Assembly (NCBI GenBank): GCA_016699855.1
Contig: CP064988.1
Location: 434,001-498,000 of the forward strand
Direction: 5' to 3'
Source of the DNA: Rhodospirillales bacterium
Lineage (GTDB): Bacteria > Pseudomonadota > Alphaproteobacteria > Reyranellales > Reyranellaceae
Length of the DNA: 64,000 nucleotides
Position numbers and translations under genes: made by a program. Below the pieces are notes generated by a model. It was not told where the DNA came from. It made no database searches and was given only the letters and a program-made list of their open reading frames with translations. This document shows positions 34,607-41,724 of this stretch, one piece after another (within the stretch, counting starts at the first letter, position 1; each line of letters begins with the position of its first letter).

Positions 34607-35461
34607 TCAGATGCGCCGCGCCTCCCGCCTTGCGTCGCCGACCGCGAGCAGCCGCTCGCGGTCCTCGGGGCGCACGCGGTTGTAGCGGGCGCGCCACTCC
34701 GGGTCGGGCTTCCACTCGAACGGCGCGCGCAGCGTCGTGCGCGGCGCGGTCGCGGTGTCGAGCAGCGACACGGCTGATCGAACGATCTCCGTCTGCATCG
34801 CCGGGTTCCACGGATGGCCGCAGGGATTGCCCAGCGGGAAGTCGCTGAAGACGAAGCGCGGCACGGCGCAATGCTCGACGATGTCCTTCGCCGAGCCGAT
34901 GACGACGGTCGGGATGCCGTTGGCTTCGAGATGACGCGCGGCCAGACTCACGGTCTGGTGGCAGACGGGTCAAAGGGCGGTGAGGATCGCGGCGTCGACG
35001 CCGTCCTCGCGCAGCCGCCGCAGGAGTTCCGGCGCGTCGTGCTCGTTGGTCTTGCGGTGGCTGTAGTCCGTCGGCGCGCCGTGGAAGCGCGGCGCGAGCC
35101 GGCCGATCACGCCCTTCGCGGCCAGCCTGCGCATCGCGTCGATCGGCAGGAACGTCTCGCGGTCGTCGACGTGCGTCGCCTCCTTGTCCCAGGCGAGATC
35201 GGTGTCGAACCCGGCGGGCGGGTTGGCGACGTCGCCCGACCAGACGTGCTTGCGGTTGCGCGCATCGCGGTTGGAGCGGTCGGGCGGGCCGGCCGTCGTG
35301 ATCAGCGCGATGGTAGCCTCGCGCATCGGCTTGGCGGGGCGCGTGAACGGGGCGTCGTCGTGGCGCGCCCACACGTAGTCGGTCGGGTAGCCGAGCGCCC
35401 GGTAGTAGTACCGCGTGCGCTCCATGTACGGCACCGGCGTCGGCCCGGACTGGTCGTTCAT
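34607..35461 (-). CDS. GrdB-like selenoprotein (glycine/sarcosine/betaine reductase selenoprotein B family), in-frame TGA
   Basis: Reading from 35461 gives MNDQSGPTPVPYMERTRYYY and continues to EDGVDAAILTAL, then TGA (34970-34972), then in the same frame PVCHQTVSLAARHLEANGIP to the stop at 34607. Translating the TGA as selenocysteine gives one 284-residue protein with Sec164 in a U-P-V-C redox motif, where family members have Sec or Cys. A hairpin placed like a bacterial SECIS follows the TGA. The ATG at 35461 is 7 nt from GGAGG; an ATG two codons earlier overlaps the upstream stop. The family name comes from GrdB, but these proteobacterial homologs are shorter and their reaction is not established. 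The alternative is a nonsense mutation of TGC/TGT. Confidence 0.85.
34942..34972 (-). promoter_or_regulatory. Candidate bacterial SECIS element with the selenocysteine TGA
   Basis: On the minus strand, UGA (34972-34970) is followed 11 nt later by CCAGAC-CGUGA-GUCUGG: a perfect 6-bp stem (34953-34958 with 34942-34947) and a 5-nt loop. Bacterial SECIS hairpins start about 10-20 nt after the UGA, have small apical loops and a G within the first two loop bases; here the second loop base is G. It lies within the coding sequence, as SelB-dependent decoding in bacteria requires. Confidence 0.7.
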
Positions 35462-35463
35462 CG

Positions 35464-36369
35464 TCATCCCTCCTCTTGTCGCGACACGCTGCGCCGTCCG
35501 GTCGCGCAGTAATGGTCGATCCACGGCGTGCGGTGGCCGTGCCGGCTCCACAGTATCGGGAAATAGCTCTCGTCGAGCGTGGGGTCGTCGGTGCGCTGGT
35601 AGCGCCGGTAGATATAGCCTCCGTGCCGGTCGGAGAACCGCGCGTCCGCCTGGGTCATGTGGATGCCGATCGACCGCCGCATCCGGTCGGCCGACCCGTT
35701 GGCCGCGGAGCCGTGCCAGATCTCGCCGGCGTGGAACACGCAGGAGCCGGCCGGCACCTCGATGAAGAAGGGCTCGGGGTCCGCGACGCCGGCGCCGCGG
35801 GCCGCCAGCTTCATGCCGGCGCGGTGATCATCCGGCGCGTGGAAGCCCTCCGGGATCGGGGTCAACGGCCAACGGTGCGAGCCGGGCACGTATTCCAGCG
35901 TGCCGGCGTCGCGGTGCGTGTCGTCGAGCGTCACCCAGCAGGTGACGGTGAGCGGCGGATCGAGGAAATCCATGAACGAGCTGTCCTGGTGCAGCGTGAC
36001 CGCCTTCGTCTTCGGCGGCTTCCACCAGATCGTGTCCTGTCCGAGTCGCACGCCGGGCCAGCCGGTCAGCGCTCCGGCGGCGCGTCCGATCTCGGCCGAC
36101 AGCGCCAGCTTGGCGACGGTGAGATCGGCCTTCCACGCGTTGCCCATGTGGCGCGTGACGTCGGGCAGGCTCATGCCCTCGCGCCAGTACCATTCGTCGG
36201 GGTAGACGCCCGTGTCGAACTTGCCGGCGAACAGCTTGGGGAAGCTCTCGCGTAGCGCCGCGACGCGCTCGGTCGAGAGCACGCCCTCGACCACGAGGAA
36301 ACCGTCCCTGCGGAACCGCTCGACGTCGTCGCCGGTGATCTCGGCGAGCCGGGACAGGACGAAGCTCAT
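35464..36369 (-). CDS. Phytanoyl-CoA dioxygenase (PhyH)-family protein, coupled to the selenoprotein
   Basis: A 301-residue Fe(II)/2-oxoglutarate dioxygenase. It starts MSFVLSRLAEITGDDVERFR, then FRRDGFLVVEGVLS; the metal pair is in TLHQDSSFMDF (His-x-Asp), followed by CWVTLDDTHRDAGTLEYVPGSH and the distal His in FHAGEIWHGSAANGS, with an Arg soon after for 2-oxoglutarate. Its TGA overlaps the first possible ATG of the selenoprotein gene (ATGA), so the two are translationally coupled and probably work on the same substrate. It is divergent from the Lrp-type regulator, the likely controller. Confidence 0.9.
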   Translation of the reverse strand: MSFVLSRLAEITGDDVERFRRDGFLVVEGVLSTERVAALRESFPKLFAGKFDTGVYPDEWYWREGMSLPDVTRHMGNAWKADLTVAKLALSAEIGRAAGALTGWPGVRLGQDTIWWKPPKTKAVTLHQDSSFMDFLDPPLTVTCWVTLDDTHRDAGTLEYVPGSHRWPLTPIPEGFHAPDDHRAGMKLAARGAGVADPEPFFIEVPAGSCVFHAGEIWHGSAANGSADRMRRSIGIHMTQADARFSDRHGGYIYRRYQRTDDPTLDESYFPILWSRHGHRTPWIDHYCATGRRSVSRQEEG

Positions 36370-36460
36370 GGGTTGCCCTCGCCACGTTGCAGCGACGGCC
36401 TGAACGTAGTGTTCTCGGCGCGTTCTAGGCAATCGAAGAGTTTTCGGCTAAAGGGCGGCG

Positions 36461-36928
36461 ATGACGACGCTAGACCGAACTGACTTCGCCATTCTGGCGA
36501 TTTTACAGAATGATGCCCGCGTCCCGAACAAGGACCTCGCAGCCCGGGTGGGCCTCGCGCCGTCGAGTTGCCACGAGCGGGTCAAGCGGCTGTGGAGCGA
36601 GGGCGTGCTGACGGGCGCGCACGCCGTCGTCGACGCGAAACACATGGGCGTCGGCATCGAGGCCCTGCTGTTCATCGAACTCGCCAAGCACGAGCGCGCG
36701 ACCGTCGACACGCTCATGGCCGATGTCGTCTCGATCCCCGAGGTGCGGTCGGCCTACCTCATCACCGGGCGCCACGACCTCGTCGTCCATGTCGTGGCGC
36801 GCGACATGGCGCATCTGAAGGACCTCGCGCTCGACAGCTTCACCAACCGGCCGGGTGTCACCCGGATCGAGACCTCGATCATCTTCGACCAGCGCAGCCG
36901 TCCCGAGATCGCGCGGCTGTCGGAGTGA
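36461..36928 (+). CDS. Lrp/AsnC-family transcriptional regulator
   Basis: A 155-residue regulator with the N-terminal helix-turn-helix MTTLDRTDFAILAILQNDAR ... DLAARVGLAPSSCHERVKRL and a C-terminal RAM (amino-acid binding) domain with ITGRHDLVVHVVARDMAHL. Family members respond to amino acids or their metabolites. Its gene is 91 bp from the divergent dioxygenase-selenoprotein operon, which suggests control of that operon by an amino-acid-like ligand, though this is inferred from position only. Confidence 0.93.
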   Translation: MTTLDRTDFAILAILQNDARVPNKDLAARVGLAPSSCHERVKRLWSEGVLTGAHAVVDAKHMGVGIEALLFIELAKHERATVDTLMADVVSIPEVRSAYLITGRHDLVVHVVARDMAHLKDLALDSFTNRPGVTRIETSIIFDQRSRPEIARLSE

Positions 36929-36951
36929 ACGCTCCGGGTGTCGAAAGGGGC

Positions 36952-36990
36952 CGTTTTGTATATTGTATACAAAATACAATATACAAAACG
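36952..36990. promoter_or_regulatory. 16-bp perfect inverted repeat rich in AT, possible operator or terminator
   Basis: cgttttgtatattgta (36952-36967), 7-bp spacer tacaaaa, tacaatatacaaaacg (36975-36990). The arms are perfect. The centre also contains ttgtatacaa, a 10-bp palindrome like GntR/FCD-type operators. It lies 24 bp after the Lrp stop and 164 bp before the M81 peptidase start, in a genome where such AT-rich DNA is rare. It could be a bidirectional hairpin or an operator for the M81 gene. Confidence 0.7.
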
Positions 36991-37153
36991 CGAATCCGCC
37001 CTCCGGCGGCACGTCCCGAATCGGAGAAACCGCTGCGGCACAAGAAAATCATTTTCCGCGGAGGTGCCGCGCGCACGGCGTATTGAGCGTGTCGTGGAAA
37101 CGCGGATCGCGATGGTCTAGCGTGCCCCGCCCCGCCCCGTCAGGAGCCCCCGC

Positions 37154-38629
37154 GTGCGCGTTTTCATCGCCTGTCTCGGCACCGAGACCAACACCTTCGT
37201 GCCCTTCCCCACCGGCCGCCGCACCTTCGAGGAGCGCGCCTTCTACCGCGGCGACGCCACCAAGCACACGCCCAACCTGTTCTCCGCGCCGCTGCATGTC
37301 TGGCGCAAGCGCGCGGAGGAGCGCGGCTGGGAGGTGGTCGAGAGCCTGTGCGCCTTCGCCGAGCCGTCGGGCATCACGGTGCGCTCGGTCTACGAGGCCT
37401 ACCGCGACGAGATCCTCGCCGACCTCGCGAAGGCGATGCCGGTCGACATCGCGCTGATCAACATGCACGGCGCGATGGTCGCCGACGGCTACGACGATTG
37501 CGAGGGCGACCTGCTGGCGCGCGTGCGCGCCGTCGTCGGTCCGAAGGCCGTCGTGGCCGGCGAGCTCGACCTGCACTGCCATCTGACCGAGGCGATGCTG
37601 GCCAGCGCCGACGCGCTGGTGACGTTCAAGGAATATCCGCACGTCGATTCGATGGACCGCGCCGAGGAGGTGTTCCGCATCGCCGCCGACGCCGCGGAGG
37701 GCAAGACCAAACCCGTGATGGCGATGTGGGACTGCCGCATGGTGTCGATGTACCGCACGCCGATCGCGCCGATGCGCGGCTTCGTCGACCGCATGAAATC
37801 GTTCGAGGGCAAGGACGGCATCCTCTCGGTGTCGCTGGGCCACGGCTTCCCATGGGGCGACGTCGCGGAGACCGGCGCGCGCACGCTCGTGGTCGCCGAC
37901 CGCGACAAGGCCAAGGCGCTGGCGCTGGCGGAGAAGCTCGGCCGCGAGCTGTTCGACATGCGCGAGAGCACGCGCACCGACTACTGGACGCCGGAGGGAC
38001 TGGCGGAGCGCGCCGCCACGAGGACTCCGTCGAAGCCGCTGGTCGCGGCGGAGACGGCCCACAACGCCGGCGGCGGCTCGCCCAGCGACGCCACGCACGT
38101 GCTCAAGGCGCTGCTCGACCGCGGCGCGAAGGACGCGCTGGTCTGCCTGCTGTGGGATCCGATGGCCTTCGCCATCGCCGAGGAGGCGGGCGAGGGCGCG
38201 ACGCTGGAGATGCGGCTGGGCGGCAAGTCCGGGCCGATCAGCGGCCAGCCCGTCGACATGGTCGTGACCGTGCGCAAGCTGGCCTACGACTGCAAGCAGA
38301 GCTTCGGCGACAGCGGCGTGAAGAGCAACGTCGGCAACCTCGCGTGGCTGCAAGGCGACGGCGTCGACGTGATCGTCAACACGCGGCGCACGCAGGTGCT
38401 GAACCCCGACGTGTTCGAGCCGCTAGGGCTCGATCCCGCCGCCTACAAGCTGATCGTCGTGAAATCGTCGCAGCATTTCTACGCCGGCTTCGCGCCGATC
38501 GCGTCGGAGGTCGTGTACGTCACGACGCCGGGCGGCATCGAGCCGGACTTCGCCAACATCCGCTACGTCAAGCGCACGGCGGCCTACTGGCCGCGGGTCG
38601 ACGATCCGTTCGCCGCCAGCAACCATTGA
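37154..38629 (+). CDS. M81 family metallopeptidase (MlrC-like)
   Basis: A 491-residue protein of the microcystinase C (MlrC) family. It starts MRVFIACLGTETNTFVPFPT, has INMHGAMVADGYDDCEGDLL and the probable zinc motif ELDLHCHLTEAML, and later HNAGGGSPSDATHVLKALL and SSQHFYAGFAPIA. MlrC cleaves linear microcystin peptides in Sphingomonas, but most homologs act on unknown peptides or amides. The GTG/ATG choice is simple: the ATG-like GTG at 37154 matches the family N-terminus directly. An AT-rich inverted repeat upstream may regulate it. Confidence 0.92.
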   Translation: MRVFIACLGTETNTFVPFPTGRRTFEERAFYRGDATKHTPNLFSAPLHVWRKRAEERGWEVVESLCAFAEPSGITVRSVYEAYRDEILADLAKAMPVDIALINMHGAMVADGYDDCEGDLLARVRAVVGPKAVVAGELDLHCHLTEAMLASADALVTFKEYPHVDSMDRAEEVFRIAADAAEGKTKPVMAMWDCRMVSMYRTPIAPMRGFVDRMKSFEGKDGILSVSLGHGFPWGDVAETGARTLVVADRDKAKALALAEKLGRELFDMRESTRTDYWTPEGLAERAATRTPSKPLVAAETAHNAGGGSPSDATHVLKALLDRGAKDALVCLLWDPMAFAIAEEAGEGATLEMRLGGKSGPISGQPVDMVVTVRKLAYDCKQSFGDSGVKSNVGNLAWLQGDGVDVIVNTRRTQVLNPDVFEPLGLDPAAYKLIVVKSSQHFYAGFAPIASEVVYVTTPGGIEPDFANIRYVKRTAAYWPRVDDPFAASNH

Positions 38630-38733
38630 TCCGACCGGCGGGTGCGCGTCGTCTTCCCGCGCCGCCCTCCGGTGTGCTAGGCCGCCGCGCCGCGGCCCCG
38701 TCCGGTCTGGCCGCCAACCATTGGAGCGCCTGA

Positions 38734-39108
38734 ATGAACCGTCTGCCCCGCGCCGCCGCCCTCGCGTCCGCTCTGCTTTTCGGTGCCCCGGCGGCGCACG
38801 GCCAAGCCTCGCCCTACTGGGTGACATACGCCTACGACGCCGGCAGTGGCGCGTGGGGCCTGGGATGGGGCCGGACGGATCGCGACCTGACGATGAGCGA
38901 GGCCCTGTCGCGCTGCGGACGTCCCGGCTGCAAGCTCGGCAACGTCACGCTGGCGCGCTGCATCGCGGTCGCGACCGGCACGTCTCGGGGCGCGGGATTC
39001 GGCGCCGCCAACGACGCCGAGAGCGCGAAGGCGCACGCGCTGCGCTTCTGCCGAAGCGGGGCTTCGGGCTCGACCTGCGAAGTCAGCGCCGTGCGTTGCG
39101 GCGGCTGA
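38734..39108 (+). CDS. Small secreted DUF4189-like protein
   Basis: A 124-residue protein with a signal peptide (MNRLPRAAALASALLFGAP ... AHGQ) and a Cys-rich mature domain. The pattern W-G (GWGRTDRDLTMSEAL), SRCGRPGCKLGNVTLARCIA and a second helix ending ALRFCRSGASGSTCEVSAVRCGG with paired Cys fits DUF4189, small periplasmic proteins of unknown function with disulfides. Six Cys residues are visible. It stands alone between the M81 and reductase genes. Confidence 0.72.
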   Translation: MNRLPRAAALASALLFGAPAAHGQASPYWVTYAYDAGSGAWGLGWGRTDRDLTMSEALSRCGRPGCKLGNVTLARCIAVATGTSRGAGFGAANDAESAKAHALRFCRSGASGSTCEVSAVRCGG

Positions 39109-39162
39109 GGTATCCATCGCGCCGCCAGGCGGGCGTCCGCCGGCGGACTCAGGAGGGCACAA

Positions 39163-40098
39163 ATGATGCGCATCGCGATCGTCGGACTCGGTGGCGTCGG
39201 CGGCTACTTCGGGGGATTGCTCGCGAAGGGCGGCGAGGACGTCGCGGCGGTGGCGCGCGGCGCGCATCTCGCGGCGGTCCGGGCCGGCGGCCTGCGCGTC
39301 GAGGGACCGCGCGGCGACTTCACCGTCCGCATCGACGCGAGCGACGACGCCGCGAAACTCGGCGTCGCCGACGTCGTGGTCTTCGCGGTCAAGCTCTACC
39401 AGGTCGAGGACGCCGCGCGCGCCGCCGCGCCGATGTTCGGGCCGGCGACGCTGGCGGTCTCGCTGCTCAACGGCATCGGCGGACCCGAGACGATCGCGCG
39501 TGTCCTGCCATCGGCCACGGTGCTGCCGGGCTGCGCCTACGTCTCCGGCGTGATCGCCGCGCCGGGACACGTGCGCTACACTGGCGCGATGTCGTCGATC
39601 GTGTTCGGCGCGCCGGAGGGGGACGCCGCCGCGCGCGCCAAGGCCGCCGATTTCGCCGCGCGCTGCGCCAGGGCCGGCTTCGCCGCCGAGATGACCGACG
39701 ACGTGCGCGGCGCGCTGTGGAGCAAGCTGATCGGGTTGTGCACCAACGCCGCGCTGACCTCGGCGGCGCGACTGCCGGCCGGTCCGCTCTATTCCGATCC
39801 CGACGTGCTCGAGGTCGCCGCCGCGTTGATCGCGGAGGCGACGGCCGTGGCGCGCGCGCAGGGCGTGGCGCTGCCCGACGACATCGAGGCCTCGACGCTG
39901 GCGCGGCTCAAGGGATTCCCGCCGGGCATGTACGCCTCGATGTACCATGACATCGCGCGGGGCGGTCCGATCGAGGTCGAGGGCCTGTCCGGCCACATCG
40001 TGCGCGAAGGGCGCCGGCTGGGGGTCGCGACGCCGCACCACCTCGCGATCTACGCCGTGCTGAAGCCGCACCGCGCGGGCCTGCCGAAGCCGGTGTGA
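39163..40098 (+). CDS. 2-dehydropantoate 2-reductase-family protein (PanE/ApbA-like)
   Basis: NADP-dependent reductase of 311 residues. N-terminal Rossmann fold MRIAIVGLGGVGGYFGGLL, then VVFAVKLYQVEDAARAAAP, SLLNGIGGPETIARVLP and a C-terminal helical domain with the family Lys in GALWSKLIGLCTNAALTSA and FPPGMYASMYHDIARGGPIEVE, with the conserved Ser/Glu region. PanE makes pantoate for CoA; bacteria often have several homologs acting on other 2-oxo acids, so the panE symbol is not assigned. An ATG pair (ATGATG) offers two adjacent starts; GGAGG is 8 nt away. Confidence 0.9.
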   Translation: MMRIAIVGLGGVGGYFGGLLAKGGEDVAAVARGAHLAAVRAGGLRVEGPRGDFTVRIDASDDAAKLGVADVVVFAVKLYQVEDAARAAAPMFGPATLAVSLLNGIGGPETIARVLPSATVLPGCAYVSGVIAAPGHVRYTGAMSSIVFGAPEGDAAARAKAADFAARCARAGFAAEMTDDVRGALWSKLIGLCTNAALTSAARLPAGPLYSDPDVLEVAAALIAEATAVARAQGVALPDDIEASTLARLKGFPPGMYASMYHDIARGGPIEVEGLSGHIVREGRRLGVATPHHLAIYAVLKPHRAGLPKPV

Positions 40099-40209
40099 CG
40101 CTCCGTCGCGGCGCGCGGGCCGGTCCGCCGCCGTTCCGACACGCGCCGCCGCCGCGGCGCCGCATTCCCGCCCCCAAAGGCGCCACGCTGAAGGCCGATA
40201 CCCACGGCC

Positions 40210-40740
40210 ATGAGCATCGCGTATCCTGATCCCGGCCCGGCTCCCGGCGCCGTTCCCTTCGCGGCGCCGTCGCGTCTCGGCGGCCGCATCGGCCGCCGCG
40301 CGCTGGCCGGCGTCGCCGTCCTCGTCGCCATCGCCGCGCTCGCGCTCGGCCGCGGCGCCGGCCCCGCCGGCGCGCAGACATTCGGGTTCAAAATGTGGGA
40401 AGGCTCGCGCTCCGGCGCCGCCCAGGCGGGCACGAAGGTCGCGACCACGGTGTCCGAATGGGAGACGCTGTGGCGCCAGCTCCGCGTCGAGCCGCCGCCG
40501 GCCTTCGATCCGGCGCGCCAGACCGGCGTGGCGATCTACCTCGGCACGCGGCCGACTCCGGGCTACGGCGTGCACGTCGTCGCCACGGAGCGTCGCGGCG
40601 ACCGGCTGGTGGTCGTCATCGAGGAGACGCGGCCGGCGCCCGGCAGCAAGCTGCCGCAGATGATCACCTCGCCCTACGCGCTGCTGTTGCTGGAGGGTGC
40701 CGGCGGCACCGTCACCATCGAACGCCGCATCCGCGATTGA
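40210..40740 (+). CDS. PrcB-domain-like anchored protein
   Basis: A 176-residue protein with a basic N-terminus, one hydrophobic segment (ALAGVAVLVAIAALALG, about residues 32-50) ending near GAQT, and an extracytoplasmic domain. The domain reads KMWEGSRSGAAQAGTKVATT, VSEWETLWRQL, VAIYLGTRPTPGYGVHVVAT and ends YALLLLEGAGGTVTIERRI. The W-x2-LW and GxRPTPGY pattern matches the PrcB C-terminal domain family, named for a protease-complex subunit. Partner unknown, though an S41 protease lies 1 kb downstream. Confidence 0.65.
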   Translation: MSIAYPDPGPAPGAVPFAAPSRLGGRIGRRALAGVAVLVAIAALALGRGAGPAGAQTFGFKMWEGSRSGAAQAGTKVATTVSEWETLWRQLRVEPPPAFDPARQTGVAIYLGTRPTPGYGVHVVATERRGDRLVVVIEETRPAPGSKLPQMITSPYALLLLEGAGGTVTIERRIRD

Positions 40741-40784
40741 ACGGCGGCGGCGCATTCGGACCACGCGCCACCGAGAGCCCCTTT

Positions 40785-40849
40785 GTCGTCCCGAGCGCAG
40801 CGAGGAATCTTTCAGCGGCGGAAAGATCCCTCGCTGCGCTCGGGATGAC
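40785..40849. repeat. Family III inverted repeat, 28-bp arms
   Basis: Left arm gtcgtcccgagcgcagcgag plus gaatcttt (40785-40812), 9-bp spacer, right arm aaagatccctcgctgcgctc plus gggatgac (40822-40849). The arms differ at only two positions. It lies between convergent genes. A degenerate copy is at 20279. Confidence 0.85.
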
Positions 40850-40909
40850 GGAAGGGCCGGCGTCGCTGGAATGTCCGGCGTCGATTGACGAGCTTCTCCC
40901 GTCTCCCGC

Positions 40910-41554
40910 CTACCGCGCGCCACCCGTGAGCCGGCCGACCAGCGCGTCGAGGGCGTCCACCGGCACGTCGTCGTCGCTACGCGGCAATCCGCCGGTCGGA
41001 GTCAGGCCATCCACGAGCTGCGGCAGGATCGTCGAGAGGTGGCCGGCCGTCTCGTGCTCGGACACGCCGGCGTGGCGCGCGAGCTGGCCGAGCGCGTTGG
41101 GGCCGAAGATGCGCCCGACATCGTCCGACGACAGCTCCTTGTTCTCGCCGGTAGAGACCCAGGACTTCATGTGCTCGCCGTAGCCGGCCTGCTCGAAGAC
41201 CTGGCCGAGCCCGCCGAGGCCGCCGCCCAGCATCCCGCCGAGTCCGCCCATGCCGCCGCCAGACGGCTGGCCACCGCCGCCGCCCAGCGCGCCGCCAAGC
41301 ATCCCGCCGAGGCCGCCCATGCCGCCACCGCCACCCGGCGCGCCGCCGCCCTGCTGGCCGCCCAGAAGCCCGCCGAGGATGGCGCCGAGGTCGAGACCGC
41401 CGGGTCCGGCGCCACCGGCCCCGCCGCCGCGGTTGAGGCCGCCGTTCATCAGCATGCCGAGCACGGCCTGCAGGATCATGGTTTGCGCGCCACCACCACC
41501 ACCCGCGCCGCGCCCGCCAAGCGCGCCCCCGAGGATCGAATCGAGCAGGCCCAT
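40910..41554 (-). CDS. YidB-family (DUF937) protein with a Gly-rich repeat region
   Basis: A 214-residue protein starting MGLLDSILGGALGGRGAGGG. Residues about 45-115 form an extended low-complexity region in which GGMGGLGGMLGG occurs twice. The C-terminal half VFEQAGYGEHMKSWVSTGEN, then ELSSDDVGRIFGPNALGQLA and ETAGHLSTILPQLVDGLTP, is the YidB/DUF937 domain. YidB proteins are widespread and uncharacterised. A longer upstream frame was rejected because it lacks family character. The gene is convergent with the PrcB-like gene. Confidence 0.85.
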   Translation of the reverse strand: MGLLDSILGGALGGRGAGGGGGAQTMILQAVLGMLMNGGLNRGGGAGGAGPGGLDLGAILGGLLGGQQGGGAPGGGGGMGGLGGMLGGALGGGGGQPSGGGMGGLGGMLGGGLGGLGQVFEQAGYGEHMKSWVSTGENKELSSDDVGRIFGPNALGQLARHAGVSEHETAGHLSTILPQLVDGLTPTGGLPRSDDDVPVDALDALVGRLTGGAR

Positions 41555-41724
41555 GAGATCGCTCCATGTCCGGAAGACCGAGGCGCACGCTAGCACGGGA
41601 CCCTCCCGCCGGGGGCGCGAAGGTGGGCGCGTTTCCCACCGCGAGGACACCTGCGAACCGCCGCCGGCTTGTGCTATGGTCGTGATGGAAGCTGAGGGCG
41701 GTACGGGATCCAGGGGTGGGTTCC

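Noticed and set aside
34607..34951. A separate 114-codon gene starting at GTG 34951
   Set aside because: It is in the same frame as the upstream gene across the TGA, has no ribosome binding site, and together the two parts make one family-length protein.
37154..38629. Assignment as a true microcystin-degrading MlrC
   Set aside because: No mlrA, mlrB or mlrD genes are adjacent; most M81 proteins have other, unknown roles.
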